Assembly (NCBI RefSeq): GCF_002379585.1
Contig: NZ_DFUE01000016.1
Span: 68,316 to 132,315, forward strand
DNA: 64,000 nt
Source: Pseudomonas sp. UBA4194
Lineage (GTDB): Bacteria > Pseudomonadota > Gammaproteobacteria > Pseudomonadales > Pseudomonadaceae
Direction: 5' to 3'
Position 1 is the first letter of the stretch; each line of letters starts with the position of its first letter. This document shows, piece by piece, positions 53,034 through 60,989 of this stretch. Both the position numbers and the translations under genes were made by a program. The notes beneath the pieces are model-generated. The model searched no databases. It saw nothing but the letters and a program-made list of their open reading frames with translations, and was not told where the DNA came from.

Positions 53034-53097
53034 CGACCTGGGCAGCGGCGTTGCAAGCGCGCTGCCCGTCCTCGATTCCCACTACAGGAGCACTCTC

Positions 53098-54219
53098 TTG
53101 ACGCTATTCAACGAATTCAAACTCGGCGAGACACACCTGAGCAACCGCATCGTCATGGCACCCATGACCCGCTCCCGCGCCCCGGATGACATCGCCACCG
53201 ACCAGATTGCCCTGCATTACACCCAACGTGCTACCGCTGGCCTGATCGTCTCGGAAGGCACGCCGATCTCCCGCGAAGGCCAGGGCTACCTGTTCAACCC
53301 CGGCATCTACACCCCGGAGCAGATCCAGGGCTGGAAGCGCGTGACCGATTCGGTACGCAGTGTTGGCGGGCGTATGTTTGCCCAGCTGTGGCATGTGGGC
53401 CGGGTGTCTCATACCTCGATCCAGACCGACGGCAAGGCCCCGGTCAGCGCCACCAGCAAAGCCGCCCAGGGTGCGGTGGCGTTCGCCTATGGCGAGAACG
53501 GCGAGCCAGGTTTCGTACCGACCTCAGTACCCCGTCCATTGACCACCGAGGAAGTTGCCCGTGTCGTCGAGGACTTCGCCCAGGCGGCGCAAAATGCAGT
53601 GGATGCCGGTTTTGACGGTGTGGAAATTCACGGCGCCAACGGCTATCTGCTCGAGCAGTTCCTCAACCCTCTGGTCAACGACCGTAGCGACCGCTATGGC
53701 GCGTCCACTCTCCAGGACCGGCTGCGTTTTGTGTTTGAAGTGGTGGACGCGGCCTGCGCCAGTATCGGTGCTGACCGCGTCGGCATTCGCATCTCTCCAT
53801 ATGGCCAGTTGTTCGATATGCCGATCTACCCACAGATCGATGAAACCTATGCGGCGCTCTGCGCGGGCATGCGCCAACGGGGCATCGCGTATGTGCATGT
53901 GATGGATCAGACCCACTTCTTCATGGCGGGCGAAAGCTCGGCAGCTCAGGAGCAGGCATTGCGCGCGTTGCTTGAGCAATGCAAGGCCGAACTGGGTGAC
54001 ACGGCGCTCATTCTGGCTGGCGACATGACCCGGGAGCGGGCTGAGGAATTGCTGGAGGCGAACCTGATAGACCTGGCCGCGTTCGGTCAGCCGTTCATCG
54101 GCAACCCGGATCTGGTCGCCAGGCTGAAAAACGGCTGGCCGCTGACCGTCCCGAATCGCGAGACCTATTACGGCGGTGATGGCCAGGGCTATATCGACTA
54201 CCCACCGTATAGGGCTTGA
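53098..54219 (+). CDS. Alkene reductase, old yellow enzyme family (TTG start)
   Basis: A 373-residue FMN-dependent ene-reductase of the OYE family. TIM barrel with IVMAPMTRSRAP at the N-terminus, HVGRVSHTSIQ, GFDGVEIHGANGYLLEQFLNP (substrate His-Asn pair in HGAN) and NRSDRYG-like NDRSDRYGAST. It reduces electrophilic C=C bonds or nitro groups. No upstream ATG suits the family N-terminus; TTG at 53098 has an AGGAG about eight bases before it, so I take it as the start. Probably cotranscribed with the MFS gene. Confidence 0.88.
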   Translation: MTLFNEFKLGETHLSNRIVMAPMTRSRAPDDIATDQIALHYTQRATAGLIVSEGTPISREGQGYLFNPGIYTPEQIQGWKRVTDSVRSVGGRMFAQLWHVGRVSHTSIQTDGKAPVSATSKAAQGAVAFAYGENGEPGFVPTSVPRPLTTEEVARVVEDFAQAAQNAVDAGFDGVEIHGANGYLLEQFLNPLVNDRSDRYGASTLQDRLRFVFEVVDAACASIGADRVGIRISPYGQLFDMPIYPQIDETYAALCAGMRQRGIAYVHVMDQTHFFMAGESSAAQEQALRALLEQCKAELGDTALILAGDMTRERAEELLEANLIDLAAFGQPFIGNPDLVARLKNGWPLTVPNRETYYGGDGQGYIDYPPYRA

Positions 54220-54241
54220 TCGCAAAGCCGGCTCAAAGGCC

Positions 54242-54261
54242 AGACTGGGCTCGCCCAGTCT
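54242..54261 (+). terminator. Hairpin after the OYE gene
   Basis: AGACTGGG-ctcg-CCCAGTCT, an 8-bp perfect stem with a tetraloop, lies 22 bp after the stop and is followed by only a short pyrimidine run. Confidence 0.6.
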
Positions 54262-54405
54262 TCAGGCCCGTCACGCAATAGCTCACGCTTGTCTGTGCCC
54301 ACAAAAAAATCTGAACCGCCTTCATCGGCGCTCACCTAATGATCAGCGTGTGGATATTTCCACGGGCGACTTGCCAATAACGGCATCTATCATGAGGTGG
54401 TCAAC

Positions 54406-54654
54406 GTGGCTAAAGACGACAAGAAAGACAAGGGCGCAGCTTCGAAAGCCAGCAAGGATATGAAAGACAAGAAAGCATCGCCGGAGAAAAAATCCGCCGC
54501 TGCTTCGGCTCTTTCCAAGTCCTCCGACAAGAAGGACAAGAAGAAAGATGCCGAGCCAAAGAAATCGCTGAAGAAAGCTGACAGCAAGCCAGAAAAGGCC
54601 AAGAAATCAGACAAGGCCGAGAAGGCTGACAAGCCTGCGAAAAAGAAGAAGTAA
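54406..54654 (+). CDS. Lysine/alanine-rich small protein (GTG start)
   Basis: An 82-residue protein made largely of Lys, Ala, Ser and Asp, with repeated KKD and KAEK-type units and a poly-Lys end. It is certainly disordered. Such histone H1-like or stress-related Lys-rich proteins occur in Pseudomonas, but I cannot name a function. I place the start at GTG 54406, after GAGGTGG (54394-54400) with five-base spacing; there is no in-frame ATG. A hairpin follows the stop. Confidence 0.65.
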   Translation: MAKDDKKDKGAASKASKDMKDKKASPEKKSAAASALSKSSDKKDKKKDAEPKKSLKKADSKPEKAKKSDKAEKADKPAKKKK

Positions 54655-54665
54655 GAAGTGCTGGC

Positions 54666-54688
54666 CGCTAGGGCATCGCGCCCTAGCG
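54666..54688 (+). terminator. Hairpin after the lysine-rich gene
   Basis: CGCTAGGGC and GCCCTAGCG form a perfect 9-bp stem 11 bases after the stop. The following bases are not a U-tract. Confidence 0.6.
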
Positions 54689-54893
54689 CCTTCGGTAAAC
54701 GCCCCCTCTCCTGCCTGCATACCCCCCCTCCCCAGCTTTCAACGAAGTTTGCCTCGCCCCCTTGGCCGGCGCAGCTCTAGATCAACGGTTTGGCTCATCT
54801 CGATCCATCTGAACCTCAGCTGCAGGGTGCTGATCAGAGATACCAACAGCGCTTTTGAATGCCCATATCCAAACCGACAGCCCAGAGGTCGTA

Positions 54894-55745
54894 ATGCAAA
54901 GCTTGGCTATCAGTCAGATCACCACCACCCCACTGACCCTCGAAGAAGATCTATCGCTGTGCAAGCGGCTCGGTTGCGCATTGGAAATCGCCGAGAAAAA
55001 ACTTTCTGCCGATCCCAGTGAAGCACGCGATCAGCTGGCTTCCATCAAAGACAGCGGCGTGCGCATCACCTCCATCCAGCCGAAAACCCTGACGATCTTC
55101 CCATCCGAGTCGGCGCCGAAACCCGAATGCCCTGAAGCACGGTTGGAGAATCTGATCGCCTCAGTGGACCTGTTCAGTGAGTACTGGACGGATATCCCGC
55201 TGGTGTCCAACACCGGAGCGGATGCCCAGGGCAACGAGCATAAAGTGTGGGAGGGCTGCGTCGCGCATTACCGGACATTGGCCGAACACGCGCAGCAGCG
55301 AAACATGAAGATTGCCCTGGAGGCACTGGGGCCGTCCCTGATGAACAAGAATTCCATTCTGTTTGCCTACAGCCAGGCACAAGAGTTGGCCAGCAGCGTA
55401 GACCGAGCGTGCTTCGGCCTGTGCCTGGATCTGTACAACAGTTGGCAGGACCCAGGCCTGCTGACGTCCATATCGGCAGAGAAACTGTTTCTCGTGCAGC
55501 TCGCCGACTGGCGCCGGCCGCGGTCACTGCACGACCGGCGCGCGTTGGGCGACGGCAAGATCCCTCTGCTGGAAATATTGCGTCGAGTCGTGGAGACAGG
55601 CTATGAGGGGGATTACGTCCTGGAGATTTTCTCCGATTCGGTTTCCGACTCCCTGTGGAAAGACGCCTCCACAACCATCAAGGCGGTCGAAGCAAGCAGC
55701 ATGACGTTCAATGATCTGGCATTCGATATCAAAGAACGGCCCTGA
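54894..55745 (+). CDS. Sugar phosphate isomerase/epimerase-like TIM barrel protein
   Basis: A 283-residue AP-endonuclease-2-like TIM barrel protein. Supporting segments are KDSGVRITSIQPKT, IALEALGPSL (metal-site Glu), FGLCLDLYNSWQDP (Asp), LVQLADW and GDGKIPLLEILRRVVETGYEGDYVLEIF (Glu). Several acidic residues could bind a divalent metal. Substrate unknown. ATG at MQSLAIS follows AGAGG. It stands alone, so context gives no pathway. Confidence 0.75.
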   Translation: MQSLAISQITTTPLTLEEDLSLCKRLGCALEIAEKKLSADPSEARDQLASIKDSGVRITSIQPKTLTIFPSESAPKPECPEARLENLIASVDLFSEYWTDIPLVSNTGADAQGNEHKVWEGCVAHYRTLAEHAQQRNMKIALEALGPSLMNKNSILFAYSQAQELASSVDRACFGLCLDLYNSWQDPGLLTSISAEKLFLVQLADWRRPRSLHDRRALGDGKIPLLEILRRVVETGYEGDYVLEIFSDSVSDSLWKDASTTIKAVEASSMTFNDLAFDIKERP

Positions 55746-55928
55746 GATGGCCGCAATACGGGGCTTGGGGGAGGATCGCGTTGTTCGCCGCCACGGTCTG
55801 TTACGACTTTATCGTCGAAAATGTGAACCTTCGGTCCTCCAACGCCACCTAAAACCTGCGTACGAATTTCACGCAACGATATGGCTGCCTCTTGGGCCTG
55901 AGCCGGGCCGACCCTATGGAGAACTGAA

Positions 55929-56390
55929 ATGACTGATGTTCATAAAGAAACCATTAAGGTACTGAACGACCTGATCGAGACCTCGAAGGATGGTGAGGCG
56001 GGTTTCAAAGACCTGGCCGAGAACACCAAGAACGAGCACTTGCGCTCCGTATTCACCAGCCGCGCCAGCGACACGGCGAGCGCTGCCGCAGAACTGCAGA
56101 GCCTGGTGCGCGGCCTGGGTGGTGAACCCGAAACGACTACCAGCGTGAGCGGTGACCTGCATCGTCGTTGGGTCGATCTCAAATCCGCCATCACCGGCAA
56201 GGACGATGCCGCTCTGCTGAATGAAGCCGAGCGTGGTGAAGATGTGGCCAAGAAAAGCTACAGCAAAGCCTTGGAAAATCAGGATCTGACCCCTGACATC
56301 CGTGCGGTGATTCAGAAGCAGTACGACGGCGTGCTTCGCAACCACGACCAGATCAAAGCGCTACGCGACAAGGCGCGCGCTGAGAAGTAA
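55929..56390 (+). CDS. PA2169-like four-helix bundle protein (DUF2383)
   Basis: A 153-residue helical protein of the DUF2383/PA2169 family: IKVLNDLIETSKDGEAGFKDLAE, LQSLVRGLGGEPETTTSVSG and HRRWVDLKSAITGKDDAALL. The family has a ferritin-like four-helix fold and no established activity; members are often stress-related. Ribosome-binding site GGAG before the start is good. It ends in a strong terminator, so it is a single-gene unit. Confidence 0.85.
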   Translation: MTDVHKETIKVLNDLIETSKDGEAGFKDLAENTKNEHLRSVFTSRASDTASAAAELQSLVRGLGGEPETTTSVSGDLHRRWVDLKSAITGKDDAALLNEAERGEDVAKKSYSKALENQDLTPDIRAVIQKQYDGVLRNHDQIKALRDKARAEK

Positions 56391-56396
56391 CATCCT

Positions 56397-56432
56397 GGCC
56401 CAAGCGGGCATCCCGCTTGGGCCAATCTTTTT
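56397..56432 (+). terminator. Strong rho-independent terminator after the DUF2383 gene
   Basis: GGCCCAAGCGGG and CCCGCTTGGGCC form a perfect 12-bp stem with a 3-base loop (56397-56423), followed by a run ending in TTTTT. Confidence 0.93.
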
Positions 56433-56504
56433 CGGGTTCCGCCTATCCAGGTAGCGTTCCCAATACGGCTCACTTCTCGATGCCGCCTGCCCCCCGTACA
56501 GTCT

Positions 56505-59036
56505 TCATTCTCGCCCAAGAGCAGCCAGACTTGCCGCCAGTTCATTCTTGCGAAACGGCTTGGCGAGCCGCGGAAGGTCCGGGTCGAGTCCTTCACGCTC
56601 CGCGTAACCTGACACCAGCAAAATCGCCGTCCCAGGTCTGGCTTCACGCACAACCTTGGCCAGATCCGTCCCGTTCATGCCAGGCATCAAATGGTCGGTG
56701 ATCAGCAGGTCGAACGATTCCCCCGCGCCCATCAGCCCCACGGCTTCTTCGCCAGACGCCGCCTCGATCACCCGATAGCCGAGCTCGGCCAGCATGTACG
56801 AAGTGCTGGCACGTACCAGTTCTTCATCGTCGACCAGCAGTGCGACCCCACGTGCCGACCCTGCTTCTGCGGCCTCGGCAATGCGCAAAGCCGCTGCAGG
56901 GACAGTTTTGCTGCGTGGCAGCCACAGCTCCACGTTCGTCCCCAGCCCGGGTGAGCTCTGAAGCGTGAGCGCGCCGTTCAATTGCGATGCCAGGCCGTGG
57001 ACCATGGACAGTCCGAGGCCTGTGCCTTTGCCGACGCCTTTGGTGGAGAAGAACGGTTCCACTGCGCGCGCTAGCGTCGCGGCGTCCATGCCGGTGCCCG
57101 TATCGGCCACGGACAGGCAAAGGTATTCGCCGGCGGGGAGCTTGGAACGGTGCCCCGGGCCGACCCAGTCCGTGCTGGCCGATATCCGCATCGTTCCGCC
57201 CTCGAGCATCGCATCGCGGGCGTTCACGGAAAGGTTGAGCAGGGCCATCTCGAGCTGGTTCAGGTCTGCAATGGCAGCGGGCAGATTGGCCGGCGCGTCG
57301 ACGACCACTTTGATTTGCGGGCCGGTGGTGCTGGCCACCAGGTCACCCATATCGCTGATCAGCTTCGCCACGTCCACGGGAACGGTCTGCAGCGGCTGGC
57401 GGCGGGCAAATGCCAGCAACCTTTGCACCAGCGTTTTTGCCCGATCGGCGGACTGCACCGCGCCGGAAATCAACCGCTGCTCGCGTTCGCCACCCACACC
57501 GCGCCGCTGCAGCATATCGAGCGTGCCGACGATCGGGGTGAGCAGATTATTGAAGTCGTGGGCGACACCGCCGGTGAGCTGCCCCATCGCTTCCATCTTC
57601 TGACTCTGGCGCAGCGCCTTCTGGACTTCTTCCCGCTCGTCAATGGCTTGCGCAATACGCACCTCGAGGGTGGCATTGAGTTCGCGCAGCTCCTCTTCGG
57701 CAGCCTTGCGGGCGGTGATCTCTATTGCCGTGCCAGTGACGCGCAGGCATCGCCCGGCGGCATCGAACACGCCGCGGCCCTTGGCAGCCACCCAGCGAAC
57801 GACGCCGTCGTCGCGGCCGATGGTGCGATAGTCGACGTCGTAAAGCGCGCGGCGTTGCGGATCAACGGCGGCCGTGAACGCCTGTATCGTCGCGTCCCGG
57901 TCAGCAGGGTGCAGGCCGTCGTAAAAGTCCTGCAGCGTGACCGGTGCGTCGGGCGGGATGCCGAACATGGCCTTGGTCTGTTGAGGCCAAACCAGCGTGT
58001 TATGAACGAAATCCACGTCCCAGAAGCCGACGTCGGCGTGGTCGACGGCGAGCCGCAGCCGCGCCTCACTGACGCGGATTCCAGCGTCGGCGCGCGCTCG
58101 ATGAACCACGAGCCCTACGGTGTGGACGACAAAATCGACGATCTCGATGTCCGCCGGCAACGGCTCGCGCGTTTCGCGGTGGTACATGATGAAAGCGCCC
58201 AGCATGTCGCCTTGCGCCGAGCGAATCGGGACCAGTCGGCAGACAGCAAGATCGTGCACGCTGGCAAGCGCGCGGAGCTGGCCCCAATGTGCTTCGAACG
58301 GGGTGCCGATAACGGCCTCGTTGTGGGCAGCCGGCAGGCTCGGCCCGACACAATGCTGCAACTGGCTGCCCTCCTCGTTCAGCAGCACAATGCCGACCAG
58401 GAACCCCGACGGGGACAGCGCTTCTACTTCATGCACGATCGCATCCAGCGTAATGTGCAAGGCCGTGTCTTCTACCGCCAGTTCAAGAATGCGGTTTTGC
58501 GCCGCTCCCAGCGCCGCGGCACGATTGCGCGCCTGGGTCAGCCGGGCATTCTCGATGGCAATCGTCGCCAGCCGCGCCAGACTTTCCAGACGCTTGATCG
58601 TATCGTCGTCGTGCTCGCGAACCTCGGACCAATAGGCACCCAGCGCCGCCACCGGCACCGGCCTGCCGATGGGCACCATCACCAGGCTGCGGACGAAGGT
58701 CGGCGAGTAGGCGTTCTGTGGAATCCGTGGATCGACCCGTACATCACGGATCGCCGCCGTTTCACCGTGACGCAGCACCCACCCGGAGATGCAGTGGTCA
58801 GCCGCGAAGGACTGACCTTGCCACAGCGCAGACACCGCGTCCTCCGCGACATAAGCGCAGCGCCCTCGATCCTCGAGCACCACGGCCACCCCTTCGGCAT
58901 CGACCGTGGCACGCGCCGTGTCGCGCAATACTGCGACGACCTCATCCACCGAACCTGCCATCACCAGCCGCTCACTGGCACTCAATACGTGAGACAAGCG
59001 ATCTTCATGGTCAAGATCCACTGAAACAATCGGCAT
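56505..59036 (-). CDS. Hybrid sensor histidine kinase (GAF-GAF-PAS-HK-REC)
   Basis: An 843-residue soluble hybrid kinase. Two GAF-like domains (about 20-165 and 185-320), a PAS domain (about 330-455), a HisKA with phospho-accepting His in GGVAHDFNN (about 492), an HATPase with NLSVNARDAM and GKGTGLGLSM, and a C-terminal receiver with Asp in LITDHLMPGMNG (about 779). No membrane segment, so the signal is probably cytosolic. No partner regulator is adjacent. I chose MPIVSVDL, because the 86 residues upstream are unlike a protein domain. Confidence 0.88.
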   Translation of the reverse strand: MPIVSVDLDHEDRLSHVLSASERLVMAGSVDEVVAVLRDTARATVDAEGVAVVLEDRGRCAYVAEDAVSALWQGQSFAADHCISGWVLRHGETAAIRDVRVDPRIPQNAYSPTFVRSLVMVPIGRPVPVAALGAYWSEVREHDDDTIKRLESLARLATIAIENARLTQARNRAAALGAAQNRILELAVEDTALHITLDAIVHEVEALSPSGFLVGIVLLNEEGSQLQHCVGPSLPAAHNEAVIGTPFEAHWGQLRALASVHDLAVCRLVPIRSAQGDMLGAFIMYHRETREPLPADIEIVDFVVHTVGLVVHRARADAGIRVSEARLRLAVDHADVGFWDVDFVHNTLVWPQQTKAMFGIPPDAPVTLQDFYDGLHPADRDATIQAFTAAVDPQRRALYDVDYRTIGRDDGVVRWVAAKGRGVFDAAGRCLRVTGTAIEITARKAAEEELRELNATLEVRIAQAIDEREEVQKALRQSQKMEAMGQLTGGVAHDFNNLLTPIVGTLDMLQRRGVGGEREQRLISGAVQSADRAKTLVQRLLAFARRQPLQTVPVDVAKLISDMGDLVASTTGPQIKVVVDAPANLPAAIADLNQLEMALLNLSVNARDAMLEGGTMRISASTDWVGPGHRSKLPAGEYLCLSVADTGTGMDAATLARAVEPFFSTKGVGKGTGLGLSMVHGLASQLNGALTLQSSPGLGTNVELWLPRSKTVPAAALRIAEAAEAGSARGVALLVDDEELVRASTSYMLAELGYRVIEAASGEEAVGLMGAGESFDLLITDHLMPGMNGTDLAKVVREARPGTAILLVSGYAEREGLDPDLPRLAKPFRKNELAASLAALGRE

Positions 59037-59205
59037 GCGGATCCCCAATGAAGGCGGCAGAGTCGGCTCTGCAGGCGAGTAAAAAAGAATGTGCTGGAAG
59101 AGGCGCTCTGGAGCACTGCTCTTTATCGGCGTGATGAAGAGCATCTTCTCAGAAATATGGCCATCAAGCATCACTGTCGAACAGAACGAATGCAGTCGTA
59201 AACGC

Positions 59206-59490
59206 CTACCCCTCAATGTGATAAACCTTCGGTTCAGCCGAAAAGAATTTTTCCAGTCCCAGCATGAATAGCCGGTGATCTTCACTCGCTTCAAAACCTG
59301 GTGTGTGATCTTCCAGGGATTGCCAGCGCACGATCAGATTGAACGACTCCGGCGTCTCCACGCCTTGCGCTAGCAGGTGCCCCCCGTAACCCCTGGCCCG
59401 GGTGAGTAAAGGCGCAACGTCAGCGAAAGCACGTTTGAACTGCTCCATACGGTTGGCATGAACAGGCAGCAAAGCAATTTCATAAACCAT
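59206..59490 (-). CDS. Antibiotic biosynthesis monooxygenase (ABM) domain protein
   Basis: A 94-residue ferredoxin-like alpha+beta barrel protein of the ABM family, with MVYEIALLPV at the start, FKRAFADVAPLLTRARGYGGH and VRWQSLEDHTPGFEAS. Members include cofactor-free quinone-forming monooxygenases. It overlaps the end of the upstream reductase gene by 11 bases, so it is part of the ArsR-controlled unit. Possibly a partner in quinone handling (inference). Confidence 0.82.
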   Translation of the reverse strand: MVYEIALLPVHANRMEQFKRAFADVAPLLTRARGYGGHLLAQGVETPESFNLIVRWQSLEDHTPGFEASEDHRLFMLGLEKFFSAEPKVYHIEG

Positions 59491-60475
59491 GCGAGGCTCC
59501 TCCAAGGTCAGCCTGCGGTACGACCGCAATCGCGATCTTTCCCCGCAGACCGTTGTTGGGGGTCTCCAGCAGGGCGTGCGCCTGAGCGATCTCAGCAAGC
59601 GTATGAACAGCGCCGATATGCGGCCGCAATTGACCGCGCGCGATCAACGCACTCAGCTCATCGAGCTTGCCGCGGTTCTGTCGGGTAAAAACGAAGTGGT
59701 AACTCGCGTTTTTGCCCCAGGCCTGGATAAGGTTCTGCGCCTGGGTCGTGTCCACGATAGACACCACGCGCCCTAGTTGCCCAAGGGCCTCAGCGCTGCG
59801 CGCCAAGGTGGCACCGCCGATGGTATCGAACACCACATCAACGCCCTTGCCATCGGTTTCCCGCAAAATGACCTCGACGTAATTCTCTTGCTCGTAGTCG
59901 ATGACCACATCCGCCCCCAGGGCTTTCGCAAACTCACTGTTTGCGCCGCGCACCGTGGTGAACACTCTGGCACCTATGGCTTTTGCCAACTGGATGGCTA
60001 CATGCCCGACGCCTCCCGCGCCACCATGCACCAGAATGCTCTCCCCTACCCTGAGCGCCGCGCGTACGACCAATGCCTCCCAGGCCGTACCGCCCACCAG
60101 AGGCAGGCTGGCCGCCTCAAGATGACTCAACGATGCCGGCTTCTTGCCCACAATGGACTCGGCGGCCACATGGTATTCGGCGTAACTGCCCGGCCCATCG
60201 AAGATCTGCGGGGTGTACCAGACTTCGTCGCCAGGTAAGAAGCTGGTGACGCCCGGCCCAATGGCTTCGACAACACCCGATACGTCATGCCCAGTGATGG
60301 CAGGCAGTGGCACCAACTCGGCGTAATCACCGCGCCTTACCTGGTAATCCAGGGGATTGATGGAGGTAGCGTGCACCCGCACCAGCACCTGCCCCACTTG
60401 TGGCACGGGCTTTGGCACATCGCGCAGCTCGAAGGATTCCGGGCCGCCAAATGATTTGAGTATCAGAGCTTTCAT
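59480..60475 (-). CDS. Zinc-independent MDR-type NADPH:quinone reductase
   Basis: A 331-residue medium-chain reductase of the QorA/zeta-crystallin type: MKALILKSFGGPESFEL, AITGHDVSGVVEAIG, VHGGAGGVGHVAIQLAK (nucleotide-binding loop at about 148-164) and AEALGQLGRVVS. The zinc-binding Cys residues of alcohol dehydrogenases are missing. It should reduce quinones or enones with NADPH. Two palindromic operators lie directly upstream, matching one before arsR. Confidence 0.88.
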   Translation of the reverse strand: MKALILKSFGGPESFELRDVPKPVPQVGQVLVRVHATSINPLDYQVRRGDYAELVPLPAITGHDVSGVVEAIGPGVTSFLPGDEVWYTPQIFDGPGSYAEYHVAAESIVGKKPASLSHLEAASLPLVGGTAWEALVVRAALRVGESILVHGGAGGVGHVAIQLAKAIGARVFTTVRGANSEFAKALGADVVIDYEQENYVEVILRETDGKGVDVVFDTIGGATLARSAEALGQLGRVVSIVDTTQAQNLIQAWGKNASYHFVFTRQNRGKLDELSALIARGQLRPHIGAVHTLAEIAQAHALLETPNNGLRGKIAIAVVPQADLGGASHGL

Positions 60476-60500
60476 GATAGATCCTCGTTTCTGGATTAAG

Positions 60501-60524
60501 GGATATCGGGATTTTTCGATATCC
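60501..60524. promoter_or_regulatory. ArsR operator 1 (reductase promoter)
   Basis: GGATATCG-N8-CGATATCC has perfect 8-bp arms, 26 bp before the reductase start. The core ATATCG/CGATAT is the same as in operators 2 and 3. Confidence 0.75.
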
Positions 60525-60593
60525 TGTGATAGAACAAAAAACACGCCTTACCCTTCGTCCCGTCTCGGCGAAAGTCTGAGCTTCTAAAACGAG

Positions 60594-60613
60594 ATATCGG
60601 GAATTACCGATAT
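60594..60613. promoter_or_regulatory. ArsR operator 2
   Basis: ATATCGG-gaatta-CCGATAT, perfect 7-bp arms, between the end of arsR and the reductase gene. It differs from operator 3 at one base. Confidence 0.8.
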
Positions 60614-60629
60614 ATCTAGCCAAAAGAAA

Positions 60630-60932
60630 TTACAATTCCTTCCCGATGAGCTCTGCCAGCGCGCTGATGGTTTCTTCATTGCGCTGGTAGTAGGTCCATT
60701 GCCCGATGCGCCGGACTCTAACCAGGCCTGCACGTTGTAACGTGGCCAGGTAATCAGACACCGTCGACTGCGACAGCCCGACGCCTTCCTGAATGCTACT
60801 GACGCAAACCCCTACCGTGTGCACGTCCCCTTCGTCTTGTGGAGGAAAGTTCTTCACCGGATCCTTCAGACCCGTAAGGATCTGAAGGCGGGTGCGGTTG
60901 GAGAGCGCTTTGAATACTTCGATCAATTCCAT
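60630..60932 (-). CDS. ArsR-type HTH repressor (PyeR-like)
   Basis: A 100-residue winged-HTH protein of the ArsR family: FKALSNRTRLQILTGL, then SIQEGVGLSQSTVSDYLATLQRAGLVRVRRIG, the recognition helix region, and TYYQRNEETISALAELI. It has one Cys, so metal sensing is unlikely. ArsR-type PyeR of P. aeruginosa controls an MFS/old-yellow-enzyme operon in a comparable way. Its operator lies ten bases upstream of its own start, so it is likely autoregulated and controls the reductase/ABM unit. Confidence 0.88.
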   Translation of the reverse strand: MELIEVFKALSNRTRLQILTGLKDPVKNFPPQDEGDVHTVGVCVSSIQEGVGLSQSTVSDYLATLQRAGLVRVRRIGQWTYYQRNEETISALAELIGKEL

Positions 60933-60941
60933 GGCCTGATA

Positions 60942-60961
60942 ATATCGAGAATTACCGATAT
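60942..60961. promoter_or_regulatory. ArsR operator 3 (arsR promoter)
   Basis: ATATCGAGAATTACCGATAT differs from operator 2 at one base. It lies ten bases before the arsR start, between the MFS gene and arsR. Confidence 0.8.
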
Positions 60962-60989
60962 GTCAATAAACCATTCATCGGCTGCCGAT

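Noticed and set aside
55746..55928. ECF-type promoter before the DUF2383 gene (GAACCTT ... CCTAAA)
   Set aside because: Only a loose match, with uncertain spacing; not enough to call.
57150..59024. 624-codon frame antisense to the hybrid kinase
   Set aside because: Shadow of the kinase gene, with Arg/His/Gln-rich composition and no domain.
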